Counted from the first letter of the stretch, positions 33,180 through 40,992 are shown. The stretch is 64,000 bases of DNA from Paenibacillus sp. FSL R10-2734 (GCF_037963865.1 NZ_CP150170.1:2356001-2420000); one strand, 5' to 3'. The notes: generated by a model from the letters alone, not told the origin. Made by a program: numbers and translations.

Positions 33180-34667
33180 ATGAATCATATAAATAACAGT
33201 AAACGGCTGTGGCGTCGCTGGTTAAGCTTGGGGGTATGCACTGCGCTGATACTACCACTAATCTCAGATGGGTGGAATACGGTTTGGGCAGAGCCTTCTA
33301 AGGCTCCAGTGGAGCAGCGTGTATTGCGTATAGGGAGTCTATGGTCTGGGGAGGACGACTCGTTATTTCGTCAGCAGTTTACGGATATGTATGAATTGCA
33401 GCATCCTGAAATCAAATTGGAGATTATTCCAGCTATAGATACGAATGAACTTCGGTACAATAACACCTCCTCAGACGCAAGCTCTGACAATTTGGAGAAT
33501 GTACGAGCGATTATGGGCGGGGATAAGCCTGTTGATGTGATCGTCGGTGATAGCGCATTAGTGAAGGGACTGGTGGATCAAAATCTTGTCCAATCGCTGG
33601 AGCCGCTTATAGCGCGTGATCAGTATGATTTGAGCAATATGGCGCCTACGGTGCTGAATGGAGTCCGTGAGCTGGGTAGAGGAAGTCTTTTTGCGTTGGC
33701 ACCGACCTTCTCGTCTAGTGCGCTTTTTTATAACAAGGGAATCTTTGATGCTGCTGGTGTGGGCTACCCTACGGACGGGATGACTTGGGATGAATTGTTT
33801 GCGTTGGCAGATAAGGTGACGAAGAAATCAACAAATAAAGAAACTCGGATATACGGCTTCTCGATGAACCGTTACTTAAGCGATCCTTTCTGGGATATGC
33901 AGACCTATGTCTCACCTTTAGAGCTTACGATGTACGATAACAAGGGTCAGAGTATGACTGTAAATACTACACCGTGGACTCAGGCTTGGACCACTTACAG
34001 CCAATTGGTTAAGAAACAAACTGTGCCTGGGTTAAATGGGTTGGATTTTGCAGGAACAGAAGGGAATGCCTACAGCCCAATCCAAGGTGATCTGTTCCTC
34101 ACAGGAAAAGCGGCAATGGTTGTTGGGGAATACGGTTATCTCAATGAACTGGCGGGAGTAGAGCGTAATGCTGCTAAGATCAAAAATTACAAACCCATCA
34201 AATGGGGCGTGGTTACTGTACCCACCTTTCAGGAGAAACCTGATGTCGCTGTTGGAACATGGCTTGGTAATATGATGGCTATTAATTCTACGGCTACTAA
34301 TAAGGAAGATGCTTGGGATTTGATTAAATTCGTCAACAGTAATGAGGTTGCCAAAATTAAAGCGCATAACCGGAGTGAGCTGACTTCCCGCAAGGATTAT
34401 ATTACTGCTCAGACCCCTTCGGTAAATTTGGAAGCTTTTTATACGCTCAAGCCTTTACCTGCAACAGATCCTTTATTGAGCAGTATACAGATGCAGAAGC
34501 CTGGGATTAGCCGAATTAGCGATGTTGGGCGGCAACTGTTCATTGATGTCTATCAGGGCAAGAGAACGGTCGAGAATGCGCTCAAAGCTTGGGAGAAGCA
34601 AGGGAACACGATGCTGGATACACTTGAAAAAGATCCCACAGTCTATTTCGACTCGATCGGTGATTGA
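33180..34667 (+). CDS. Extracellular solute-binding protein (sugar ABC family 1)
   Basis: 495 aa from ATG 33180 behind GGGAGG. It has a signal peptide of about 37 residues (RRW, hydrophobic core, VWA-EP cleavage) without a lipobox, unusual for a Gram-positive binding protein. The mature part has the family-1 binding-protein fold marks: GEDDSLFRQQFTDMYELQHP, ALAPTFSSSALFYNKGIFD, MTWDELFALADKVT and GKAAMVVGEYGYL. No permease genes are adjacent, so it may serve a distant transporter or a sensor. The sugar is unknown. Confidence 0.8.
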   Translation: MNHINNSKRLWRRWLSLGVCTALILPLISDGWNTVWAEPSKAPVEQRVLRIGSLWSGEDDSLFRQQFTDMYELQHPEIKLEIIPAIDTNELRYNNTSSDASSDNLENVRAIMGGDKPVDVIVGDSALVKGLVDQNLVQSLEPLIARDQYDLSNMAPTVLNGVRELGRGSLFALAPTFSSSALFYNKGIFDAAGVGYPTDGMTWDELFALADKVTKKSTNKETRIYGFSMNRYLSDPFWDMQTYVSPLELTMYDNKGQSMTVNTTPWTQAWTTYSQLVKKQTVPGLNGLDFAGTEGNAYSPIQGDLFLTGKAAMVVGEYGYLNELAGVERNAAKIKNYKPIKWGVVTVPTFQEKPDVAVGTWLGNMMAINSTATNKEDAWDLIKFVNSNEVAKIKAHNRSELTSRKDYITAQTPSVNLEAFYTLKPLPATDPLLSSIQMQKPGISRISDVGRQLFIDVYQGKRTVENALKAWEKQGNTMLDTLEKDPTVYFDSIGD

Positions 34668-34684
34668 CTCTAGAATGTGATCCT

Positions 34685-34712
34685 AGCCACCGGTTTTCCG
34701 GTGGCTTATTTT
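34685..34712 (+). terminator. Terminator after the solute-binding protein gene
   Basis: AGCCACCGG-TTTT-CCGGTGGCT followed by TATTTTG. Confidence 0.92.
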
Positions 34713-34779
34713 GTGGAACTTGGGCATGATAAGTTCAGAGCGGTGTATCATTAATTTGCGAAAAGGAGAAGAGGGCATC

Positions 34780-34944
34780 ATGAATTGGATATACTTCGCG
34801 AAACTGTTCAGAACCAGATTTCAAGCAGGTTGTTTGGCAAAAAGATTGGAGCAAGACGGCTGGATATACGGCTATCATGACCCGCGTTTTGTAGAAATTT
34901 ATCGATCGCGCAAAGGAAGATACGGGGTTAGATTTCTGCCTTAA
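34780..34944 (+). CDS. Small basic hypothetical protein
   Basis: 54 aa from ATG 34780 with AAGGAGAAGAGGG upstream. It is rich in aromatic and basic residues (LFRTRFQAGCLAKRLEQDGW, then GYHDPRFVEIYRSRKGRYGVRF). No domain recognised. The very good SD and the position just after a terminator argue that it is a real gene. Confidence 0.6.
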   Translation: MNWIYFAKLFRTRFQAGCLAKRLEQDGWIYGYHDPRFVEIYRSRKGRYGVRFLP

Positions 34945-34964
34945 GAACTTTTATAAATTCATCC

Positions 34965-34994
34965 TTGACGTAGACCCAATTTGTAATGTATATT
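34965..34994 (+). promoter_or_regulatory. tRNA operon promoter
   Basis: TTGACG (34965-34970), an 18-base spacer, and TATATT (34989-34994) with an extended TG, about 32 bases before tRNA-fMet. Confidence 0.7.
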
Positions 34995-35026
34995 ATTTAT
35001 TGTCGCTGTTTGAATATTTTTTCTGA

Positions 35027-35107
<81 letters not shown>

Positions 35108-35147
35108 ATTTACAACAGCAATTGTACATTCGGATATTTTTAGATCC

Positions 35148-35221
35148 GGGCCCTTAGCTCAGTTGGTTAGAGCGGTCGGCTCATAACCGATTGGTCGGGG
35201 GTTCGAGTCCCTCAGGGCCCA
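35148..35221 (+). tRNA. tRNA with CAU anticodon, probably tRNA-Ile2 (lysidine-modified)
   Basis: 74-nt cloverleaf without encoded CCA. Acceptor GGGCCCT/AGGGCCC, D arm TAGCTCAGTTGGTTAGAGC, anticodon loop CTCATAA. The D arm and the CGGCTCATAACCG anticodon arm resemble Bacillus tRNA-Ile(CAU) more than elongator tRNA-Met, so I favour an AUA-reading isoleucine tRNA. Elongator Met remains possible. An integrase remnant follows. Confidence 0.85.
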
Positions 35222-35230
35222 CTTAGAGCA

Positions 35231-35255
35231 AACCCTTACTTTGTAAGGGTTTTTT
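35231..35255 (+). terminator. Terminator of the tRNA pair
   Basis: AACCCTTAC-TTT-GTAAGGGTT followed by TTTT. Confidence 0.93.
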
Positions 35256-35331
35256 GCTGTCTAAGAGTCTATAAAAAGCTGGATGAGGTCACCTTAGGAA
35301 TTCGGGGAAAGAGCAAATGGTCACATTCTGG

Positions 35332-35514
35332 TCACGGCGTTTGTTCGGTCATAGATATTTGGGTCATTTGCATCTTCGAATCAATCAAGTCTGCCGCATC
35401 TCGTTGCATATCGGTGAGCAGATGTGAATAACATCAAGATAGATCTGGACGCTGGTATATCCAAGACGTTCAGCTCCGATTTTTGCATTGATACCAATAC
35501 TAAGTAATAAAATC
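35332..35514 (-). pseudogene. Tyrosine-recombinase (phage integrase) C-terminal remnant, frameshifted
   Basis: Read on the minus strand, the frame ending near the top encodes LLLSIGINAKIGAERLGYTS and VQIYLDVIH. This is the integrase C-terminal motif (LLSxGVNxKxVxERLGHxSVxxTLDxYxH). A frame change then gives LLTDMQRDAADLIDSKMQ and MTQISMTEQTP, then stop. The catalytic Tyr position has become a degenerate VIH. The N-terminal two thirds are gone. It lies 110 bases beyond a tRNA gene, a common integration site. Confidence 0.75.
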
Positions 35515-35542
35515 ATATTATTCCAAGGAATAAATCCTATAA

Positions 35543-35588
35543 AATAAACATGTGAGATGCTTTTACTACTCTCACATGTTTATTTTTG
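35543..35588. terminator. Bidirectional terminator-like hairpin
   Basis: AATAAACATGTGAGA and TCTCACATGTTTATT form an exact 15-bp stem, with T-runs usable on the plus strand. Confidence 0.7.
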
Positions 35589-35604
35589 AAGGGAGAGCGA
35601 CACT

Positions 35605-36084
35605 ATAAAAAAAGTTGTATTTATTATTTTTTCTTTGTCGGTAATTATTGTAGTGTTATTCTTTTTATTACCACCTTTATCTTACAAAATAGATATTAGA
35701 TATAGCGGTGCTGCATATCAAGAGAATACTCCCGAGTACTCAACCAGTATTAACGTAAAACTAAAGGGAGACTTTGATAGAAAGGCCAAAGAGTTTAGAG
35801 GTAATGTATCTATAAATAGTGTGGATTACAATAACTGTCGAATAGGCCCCTCTTCGGGATTCTTATGTGATTCTCCTGACAGTTCACTTCAATTTTTTGG
35901 AATGTCTTATTCAAATAATAAATTCGATGAAATAACATTAATTATTACAGACAGTCCTTTGTATTCCAAACTAACAGGACATGGATATACAGAAGACTTA
36001 ATTATAAGTATTCCTTCTGTGGATCGATCCTCATCATTAAATTTAAGTGAAAAATTAAAAAACAGTTATTTTGATAATAAATAA
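35605..36084 (+). CDS. Predicted membrane-anchored or secreted protein, start codon uncertain
   Basis: Unrecognised protein of about 159 aa. The natural N-terminus would be IKKVVFIIFSLSVIIVVLFF, a signal anchor, if translation began at ATA 35605, which has AGGGAGAG about 10 nt upstream. The first standard codon in frame is TTG 35635, without an SD. A G-to-A change of an original ATG would explain this. The exported part (about residues 32-159) is polar, with two Cys that could pair (NNCRIG and FLCDSP). No neighbour suggests a role. The region is AT-rich compared with the core genes. Confidence 0.5.
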   Translation: MKKVVFIIFSLSVIIVVLFFLLPPLSYKIDIRYSGAAYQENTPEYSTSINVKLKGDFDRKAKEFRGNVSINSVDYNNCRIGPSSGFLCDSPDSSLQFFGMSYSNNKFDEITLIITDSPLYSKLTGHGYTEDLIISIPSVDRSSSLNLSEKLKNSYFDNK

Positions 36085-36398
36085 AATTCGATTTTTCAGC
36101 TTCGATAAAGAAAGGCACTGAGGTATCTTTCTCCCCCGCTTTGCTAAACAAATTACTGGGAAAAGAACTGCGTAAATGTCTACTTTCTTGACAGAGGTCC
36201 ACGATAAAGATAGATCATAAAAAGCACTCTCTATTATGCGAGAGTGCTTTTTATATTGGCTATGGTTGAGGCTACCTGCCTTGTTTGCTCGTTGGCCGGA
36301 GCATCACGGCTCACTTCCCTAGCTGGAGAGGAGGTAGGAAGGCTTCCTTCATCTAGTAGCTCCTCCAGAAGAAGTAAGCTAGTTCCCAAGCTGCATTC
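36085..36398. other. Intergenic stretch with a terminator hairpin
   Basis: The 314 bases between two opposed genes hold a strong hairpin (AAAGCACTCTC / GAGAGTGCTTTTT at about 36219-36253) usable in either direction. Otherwise I see only decayed sequence. The stretch around 36130-36200 reads as a protein-like string on the minus strand (DLCQESRHLRSSF) without a start, which may be a transposon or gene scar. Confidence 0.5.
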
Positions 36399-37391
36399 TT
36401 ATAGCTTCATACTGTCCCATAGCTTCTGGAATGACACAGATTCGACCTCGAAGAATACCGGCGCTTGGCCGTAGCGTACAAGCCCTTGACCGAACAGGGT
36501 CAGCTCTACCCGAGCGTTGTCTTCCAACTGGAGATAGAGGATCTTGCGGTCTTCGCTGTCGTAGATGCCTTGCTCGATAAGAGGCTCTGCAGCCAGCGGT
36601 TTGGCTGCTTGGAGTGCCGTAAGGAAACCGCTTAGCGACTCGCCGTCAGCAAGCGGTGTGGACTGCTGCAGTCCGTTGTTCCAGCTGTCGAAGCTTTCCC
36701 ACTGAGCTGAAGTAATTCGGCCTTCAAGATTTAGCTTGCCAAACAGATCGGCACCGCTATTTATGGTGATGCCGTTCGTGTGTTCATACAGTTCGGCGAA
36801 TACCTCGCCGTTAATTTCCGAATAGGACATAATCAGGAAGCTGGCATCATATCCCTTCACGGAATAGATATCCGTCTCGCCGATGTTGGAGGCTAATTCG
36901 GTATACTTGTCTTTACCGCTCCATTCATCGATACCACCTGTAGTCCGACCTAGCTTGTCACCGCGTAGGGCGGCAGCGTCAGCAGCATCGATGCGAGTCG
37001 CAGACTGTGTATAAATATTGTCTTTATACACGACCAAGGCGATCATATCTGCCATAACGCCAGACTTCATATCCGGTAGTTCCAGCTTAGGAATGACAAT
37101 GCTTCCGGACGCATTTGTGCCAGCGTTGCCAGGTTCGCTTGGGCTCGGAGTTACCTGGGTAATCTGTCCTTGGGTACTCTGGCCGCTGTTTAACTGCTGC
37201 AATATATTAGGCGCAGCCAAGCCAATTCCGGCAGCGATCACGATACTTGCCGCGATATAAACTGATTTACGCGGACGCTTCCGCTCTTGCCGTTGTTCCA
37301 GTTTGTTGATCAATTCTTTTTTCATATCTTCATCCGGTTTCATAGAATCCACCGCTTTCTTGTATAATGTTCGAAACTGATCTTCCTTCAA
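36399..37391 (-). CDS. Anti-sigma factor, membrane-spanning
   Basis: 330 aa. A cytoplasmic helical N-terminus (MKEDQFRTLYKKAVDSMKP, ELINKLEQRQ) is followed by one membrane span (about residues 44-63, YIAASIVIAAGIGLAAP). A Gln/Thr/Ser/Pro linker and a large extracellular domain with unknown fold follow. It overlaps the ECF sigma gene by 4 bases (ATGA), the usual arrangement for a sigma/anti-sigma pair. What the outside domain senses is unknown. Confidence 0.8.
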   Translation of the reverse strand: MKEDQFRTLYKKAVDSMKPDEDMKKELINKLEQRQERKRPRKSVYIAASIVIAAGIGLAAPNILQQLNSGQSTQGQITQVTPSPSEPGNAGTNASGSIVIPKLELPDMKSGVMADMIALVVYKDNIYTQSATRIDAADAAALRGDKLGRTTGGIDEWSGKDKYTELASNIGETDIYSVKGYDASFLIMSYSEINGEVFAELYEHTNGITINSGADLFGKLNLEGRITSAQWESFDSWNNGLQQSTPLADGESLSGFLTALQAAKPLAAEPLIEQGIYDSEDRKILYLQLEDNARVELTLFGQGLVRYGQAPVFFEVESVSFQKLWDSMKL

Positions 37392-37882
37392 TGTGATTCC
37401 ACTCCTTCCAGCTCCAGTTTTAACAGTTGCCGTCCCCGTTGAAGTCTCATCTTCACGGCAGACTGACTAATCTGCAGAATCTTGCTGATTTCCTGGATGG
37501 GATAGTCCTCGTAATAATAAAGATGGATTACGGTTTTATACTTCATGGGCATCGCCATAACTAGCTGTAGTAGAGCCAAATCTTCCGGGCTGTCTACCGC
37601 AATCGGCTCAGCACTTTCCAGCTTAACCTCGCGCTTGCGCCAGCCTCTACCCAGTAGTGTTTTACAGTGATTGGTGATTACCCGGATCAGCCACGCTTTC
37701 TGATGTTCAGCGTCTTTGAACTTTGGCGCTTTTTCTATCAGCTTGATGAAGGTATCCTGAGTGGCTTCTTCGGCATCTTGGCGGCTGCCTAAATGGACCA
37801 AGGCAATCCGGAACAGCATATCTGCGTAGATTTCGTAACTCTTTATCACATGATTTCCCGGCCGGGTCATGGATCGTTGCAT
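37388..37882 (-). CDS. ECF RNA polymerase sigma factor
   Basis: 164 aa. Region 2 is ADMLFRIALVHLGSRQDAEEATQDTFIKLIEK and region 4 is KYKTVIHLYYYEDYPIQEISKIL with a QISQSAVKMRLQRGRQLL helix-turn-helix. It resembles SigV/SigW-like or RsgI-type ECF factors, but I cannot assign a group. An ECF-type promoter lies just upstream, suggesting autoregulation. The anti-sigma gene overlaps its end. Confidence 0.9.
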   Translation of the reverse strand: MQRSMTRPGNHVIKSYEIYADMLFRIALVHLGSRQDAEEATQDTFIKLIEKAPKFKDAEHQKAWLIRVITNHCKTLLGRGWRKREVKLESAEPIAVDSPEDLALLQLVMAMPMKYKTVIHLYYYEDYPIQEISKILQISQSAVKMRLQRGRQLLKLELEGVESH

Positions 37883-37917
37883 GATTCTATGCCCCCTTTA
37901 CCTATAACACCATTTAG

Positions 37918-37943
37918 GACGGTATTTGGTCACATTTTGTTCC
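37918..37943 (-). promoter_or_regulatory. ECF-type promoter of the sigma/anti-sigma operon
   Basis: On the minus strand GGAAC (37943-37939) and CGTC (37921-37918) are separated by 17 bases, the classic ECF -35/-10 pattern, about 36 bases before the sigma start codon. Confidence 0.65.
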
Positions 37944-38001
37944 TGAGGAAATTTGTTTGCGTTTTTAGGATAAAACCGCCTATTCATTAATTATCTTCAG
38001 A

Positions 38002-38230
38002 TCCTTTCGGACTCAGATGACGTTATTTGCAAATTTATTGCTTTTGGAGCAGGGTTTCGGACCCCAGTGCACCTATTCCATCTCAAATGGCATATATTTG
38101 GTGTTTTTAATGTTAATAGCGGCTATGAGGTCCGATAGCACGCAAAAAAGGGGATTATGCCGCGTATAAGGTCAGCTGTGTCCGATAGCTACTAAGTACG
38201 CGCAAATAGTATCTAACTCAAATGATATTT
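38002..38230 (+). repeat. CGGAC / GTCCG inverted repeat cluster (family P3)
   Basis: Two forward boxes (TTTCGGACTCAGATGACG near 38006 and TTTCGGACCCCAGTGCACC near 38053) are followed by two inverted boxes (TATGAGGTCCGATAGCACGC near 38128 and CTGTGTCCGATAGC near 38185). The rest is AT-rich without coding potential. Confidence 0.55.
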
Positions 38231-38253
38231 TTACTGTTTCAATCTTTAGAATC

Positions 38254-38308
38254 TAAAAAAACGCGATTGCTCCAACAGCCATAATCATGACTGCTGAGAC
38301 AATCGCGT
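38254..38308 (-). terminator. Terminator of the DUF3139-like gene
   Basis: On the minus strand ACGCGATTG (38308-38300) pairs with CAATCGCGT (38269-38261), followed by TTTTTT; the loop is long (30 bases). Confidence 0.7.
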
Positions 38309-38331
38309 CTTTATAGTAGAAGTTCCCCCTC

Positions 38332-38664
38332 TTAAGGCAGACTCTCCTCAATATGTTTATATGTATAGTTAGGATCAGTGCCTTTAACAGGGGCCATGCT
38401 ATATTGATAAATCCGATCCTTTTCTTTTCGATAAAAGTATCTAGCATAGGGTTCATCTGCAAAAATCACCGTTGTACTTACTACGGGAGCCTTACTAATC
38501 TGGGTGTATACTTTATAAAAATCTTCATTTCTATAATCTCTCGTATTTATCAGATACTGAATGACCTCATTGTTCATGTGATTTCGGAAGGAGTGAAGAG
38601 CTAAGGAAGCAACTCCATATATAATAATGAGAGTAACAAGAATTATTTTTGTTCTTTTCTTCAT
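38332..38664 (-). CDS. DUF3139-like small membrane-anchored protein
   Basis: 110 aa: signal anchor (residues 5-24, IILVTLIIIYGVASLALHSF) and a small outside domain with the DUF3139 pattern EVIQYLINTRDYRNEDFYKV, VIFADEPYARYFYRKEKDRI. Function unknown. GGAGGGAATTA precedes ATG 38664. It is divergent from the next small gene. Confidence 0.7.
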   Translation of the reverse strand: MKKRTKIILVTLIIIYGVASLALHSFRNHMNNEVIQYLINTRDYRNEDFYKVYTQISKAPVVSTTVIFADEPYARYFYRKEKDRIYQYSMAPVKGTDPNYTYKHIEESLP

Positions 38665-38769
38665 TAATTCCCTCCATTTAGATAAAATGTATATATTATA
38701 AGATAATATACTGAGACTGGGATGTCATTCATATTGTATCTTGTAATATACAAATTGGGAGGGAAGTAT

Positions 38770-38943
38770 ATGACTCAACATGAAGAGAAAATACAGGAGT
38801 TGGAGCAGCGAATTAAGGTACTAGGGAATCAATCTAGTCCGAAGCTACCGGGTCAGAGAATCTTATGGTTTATTATTTGGGGGGTTGTAGGTGTATTCCT
38901 TATTCTTACTCTTATTGGTGTGATTCAGTTTGTATCCGCATAA
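38770..38943 (+). CDS. Small coiled-coil/single-span membrane protein
   Basis: 57 aa from ATG 38770, behind GGGAGGGAAG. A short heptad helix (EEKIQELEQRIKVLGNQ) and a Ser/Pro linker are followed by one membrane span (about 34-55, ILWFIIWGVVGVFLILTLIG). It has the size and layout of small envelope proteins of Bacillales. No function known. Confidence 0.6.
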   Translation: MTQHEEKIQELEQRIKVLGNQSSPKLPGQRILWFIIWGVVGVFLILTLIGVIQFVSA

Positions 38944-39076
38944 TAGAGTTTATTATTACAAATAAGGCAGCAAATTTCCTACCGATAGTTAAACCCAACA
39001 TAGGCGAAGATTTGTCTGGGTATATTATACCTGTACTTGCTGCCTTTTTATTATGAATTTGCACAAATCATCTTCT

Positions 39077-39235
39077 TTAGTCTTTGGGTTCTTGCAATAA
39101 AATGGAGAAGGTCCCCGTTTCATGATCCACTTCAATCGACTCAATCCCAACAAAATCCGGAATTTCGGGGTGTACTGCATCTACATTATAATCTGGATGA
39201 GTCATCAATAATTCAATTACTTTAATGGCTTCCAT
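39077..39235 (-). CDS. Small acidic hypothetical protein
   Basis: 52 aa from ATG 39235 with AAGGGGGAAC upstream; the longer reading from 39265 lacks an SD. The sequence (MEAIKVIELLMTHPDYNVDA, then IESIEVDHETGTFSILLQE) looks like a compact alpha-beta domain. No family recognised. It is followed 80 bases upstream by the ImmA-like gene on the same strand. Confidence 0.55.
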   Translation of the reverse strand: MEAIKVIELLMTHPDYNVDAVHPEIPDFVGIESIEVDHETGTFSILLQEPKD

Positions 39236-39314
39236 ATCGTTCCCCCTTACGAGAAATTCCACCATAATTATTAATGGTCCTTCATTGCGACTAAGCTTAT
39301 TATCTCCGCAGTTA

Positions 39315-39857
39315 TTATTGAATATGTGTTAAGCGCTCTTCGTTTCTTCCCATTACGGCCAATAATTGCCCCTGAAAAACACGTCTTTGGATTTGATCAA
39401 TCCGCTGTAAAGCCAGCTCGCTAGGAACTTGAAATTCTGCTGCAAGATAAGTGATGGCTTCTTCCCGTTGTTCGGGCAATGCCATGCGGGAGATCATGGA
39501 GTAAGGCATAGCTGCATAAAGAATAAAACGCTCGGATTCATCCTCCTGTGCCCGCGTAAAATGCTCTGGCATCAATATCTGATTAGTACCATGGCGGAGC
39601 AGGTGACAAAGCTCATGGAGAAACTCAAGCCGCTGAAGACTGGCTGGAAGACGGTTATCGATAAACATGCTGTACATCCCCGCTGATGCTTCGATGCTCT
39701 TGCTTCTTACATCCAAATAATGAACCCAAATATTAAGTCGTTCTGCAATATAAGCAATCGAAATTTGTGAAGGCTGCTTAAGGTTCAGACGCTTGTATAA
39801 ATCTTCCGTCCACTTCTCCAGCGCAGTCATTTGATAATAGGATTTCATGTTATTCAC
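39315..39857 (-). CDS. ImmA/IrrE-family metallopeptidase
   Basis: 180 aa from GTG 39857, chosen because GAGGTGA ends 5 nt upstream. The zinc-protease motif is HELCHLLRHG (HExxH) at about residue 81, after LEWTEDLYK-like helices and a SIAYIAERLNIWVHYLD strand pair. The family cleaves or regulates XRE-type repressors in phages, ICEs and the IrrE stress response. No XRE repressor gene is adjacent. A LexA-box-like site overlaps its promoter. Confidence 0.85.
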   Translation of the reverse strand: MNNMKSYYQMTALEKWTEDLYKRLNLKQPSQISIAYIAERLNIWVHYLDVRSKSIEASAGMYSMFIDNRLPASLQRLEFLHELCHLLRHGTNQILMPEHFTRAQEDESERFILYAAMPYSMISRMALPEQREEAITYLAAEFQVPSELALQRIDQIQRRVFQGQLLAVMGRNEERLTHIQ

Positions 39858-39880
39858 ATCATTCACCTCATTCAAAATCA

Positions 39881-39900
39881 ATTATAGGATCGTATGTTCG
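39881..39900 (-). promoter_or_regulatory. Promoter -10 and LexA-like (SOS) box upstream of the ImmA-like gene
   Basis: TATAAT on the minus strand at 39886-39881. Immediately upstream, GGATCGTATGTTCG (plus, 39887-39900) matches the Bacillus LexA consensus CGAACATATGTTCG at 11 of 14 bases. The -35 is weak. A LexA bound here would block RNA polymerase. Confidence 0.5.
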
Positions 39901-39912
39901 TATAATAAGACA

Positions 39913-39989
39913 AAAGAAAAGCCCGAAGGGCTATGTAAAGCAAAAAAAAGATATAAGGACACATGAGAACGAGTGTTCTTGTGTCCTTA
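39913..39989 (-). terminator. Tandem terminators after the YjfB-like gene
   Basis: On the minus strand a long hairpin (AAGGACACA-AGAAC with GTTCT-TGTGTCCTT, 39952-39989) ends in TTTTTTTT. A second short one (AGCCC-TTC-GGGCT, TTTTCTTTT, about 39913-39932) follows. Confidence 0.8.
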
Positions 39990-40000
39990 GCATAAAGCAA

Positions 40001-40177
40001 TTATACACTAATATCAAGTGTTTTTCCTAAATTGGGAGCAACGCTTTTGCCCAGCATTTCCACCATTATTTGACTCTGGGTTTCAGCCTGATTTTTGGCA
40101 ATACTCATGACCTGTATCCCCACATTTTGAGCCAGGGATGCTTGACTCATTGCCATTGATAATGCGGCTATATCCAT
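40001..40177 (-). CDS. yjfB: YjfB-family protein (putative motility protein)
   Basis: 58 aa read from ATG 40177 on the minus strand, with GAAGGAGGTG ending 7 nt upstream. The sequence MDIAALSMAMSQASLAQNVG and the ending APNLGKTLDISV fit the YjfB family of about 60 residues, seen in B. subtilis as a SigD-linked small protein. It is a single amphipathic helical protein rich in Met, Ala and Gln. Its precise role is not established. Confidence 0.8.
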   Translation of the reverse strand: MDIAALSMAMSQASLAQNVGIQVMSIAKNQAETQSQIMVEMLGKSVAPNLGKTLDISV

Positions 40178-40326
40178 ATTGCACCTCCTTCGTGTATATC
40201 CTGTTTATCGACTGTGCCTACCTAATTCATTAGGTGAATAGCATTTGTTTGCCAATTCGCCCAAACAGCTTATCTCCTTTTTACATATCTTGTGCTGTAG
40301 TCATTAATCATTAGGAGGAATTAATT

Positions 40327-40473
40327 ATGGGAATGGAACATTGTGGTTGTAACGTAGGTCCTGTAGTAAGCCCAGTAAATGTAGGTCCGGTGTGTAGTCC
40401 TTTTACTTCAACAGGAGCTATTCTGGTACTCTTCATCTTGCTGGTTATCATCACTAAAGCTTGCTTATTCTAA
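40327..40473 (+). CDS. YjcZ-like small sporulation membrane protein
   Basis: 48 aa from ATG 40327 behind TAGGAGGAA. The N-terminus has Cys/Val/Pro-rich short repeats (HCGCNVGPVVSPVNVGPVC). The C-terminus is one span (TGAILVLFILLVIITKACLF), recalling the YjcZ/YmfJ group (FALIVVLFILLVIVG) found in sporulating cells. A strong terminator follows 20 bases after the stop. Confidence 0.65.
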   Translation: MGMEHCGCNVGPVVSPVNVGPVCSPFTSTGAILVLFILLVIITKACLF

Positions 40474-40492
40474 GCTAGCTGATGCACAATGT

Positions 40493-40528
40493 AGCCCCAT
40501 CCGGCACACGCCGGATGGGGCTTTTTTT
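40493..40528 (+). terminator. Terminator after the YjcZ-like gene
   Basis: AGCCCCATCCGGC-ACAC-GCCGGATGGGGCT followed by TTTTTT; also works as the end of the opposing nuclease gene. Confidence 0.95.
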
Positions 40529-40554
40529 GAATCGTTTTGTTTATCAGCCAGGTA

Positions 40555-40992
40555 TTATTTGAACATAAATTCTACGCGGGTTCCATCCGCATAATCTTCT
40601 AGCTGATTGCCAACCCAGCTTCCTGCGCCGCGGTTATCTTTTGGCGTTATGTATTCAATGTCGGCCCCTTCGCCGCCTTCATCACACATGGCCATTGGCC
40701 ATTCATCGCGGTCGTACCCTTTTTTGGTGGGGATCCCTTTTAAGGATTCTTTGCGGTTCTCTTCAGCCTGCTCACGGTTAATGGTGCACGTAGCGGATTC
40801 CCCTTTGGCAATCGCGTCCTGAATATGCTTGGCCGTCTCAGGATAACGATCCGATGGGAAGATCAACTGAACAACTTCTGAATCGGATGTAGACGAGGGG
40901 GCTGCCGGGTCTCCGTTCTGTTCAAACCAGTAACCGCCTAAAGCAAGTAACACAACAATGATGAGACTGGTGATAAGTTTCTGTATTTTCAA
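40555..40992 (-). CDS. nucB: NucA/NucB-family extracellular deoxyribonuclease
   Basis: 145 aa with an N-terminal signal peptide or anchor (LITSLIIVVLLALGGYWF). The domain matches sporulation nuclease NucB: FPSDRYPETAKHIQDAI, SATCTINREQAEENRKESL, then the active-site DRDEWPMAMCDEGG and DNRGAGSWVGNQL. The family degrades extracellular DNA, for example in biofilms. TTTTGGAACTT and an AGGAGGAGC SD precede it on the minus strand. Confidence 0.85.
   Translation of the reverse strand: MKIQKLITSLIIVVLLALGGYWFEQNGDPAAPSSTSDSEVVQLIFPSDRYPETAKHIQDAIAKGESATCTINREQAEENRKESLKGIPTKKGYDRDEWPMAMCDEGGEGADIEYITPKDNRGAGSWVGNQLEDYADGTRVEFMFK

Noticed and set aside
36110..36205. IS element end (TGTCAAGAAAGTAGACA-like words on the minus strand)
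   Set aside because: Only one end and no transposase frame; too little to call a mobile element.
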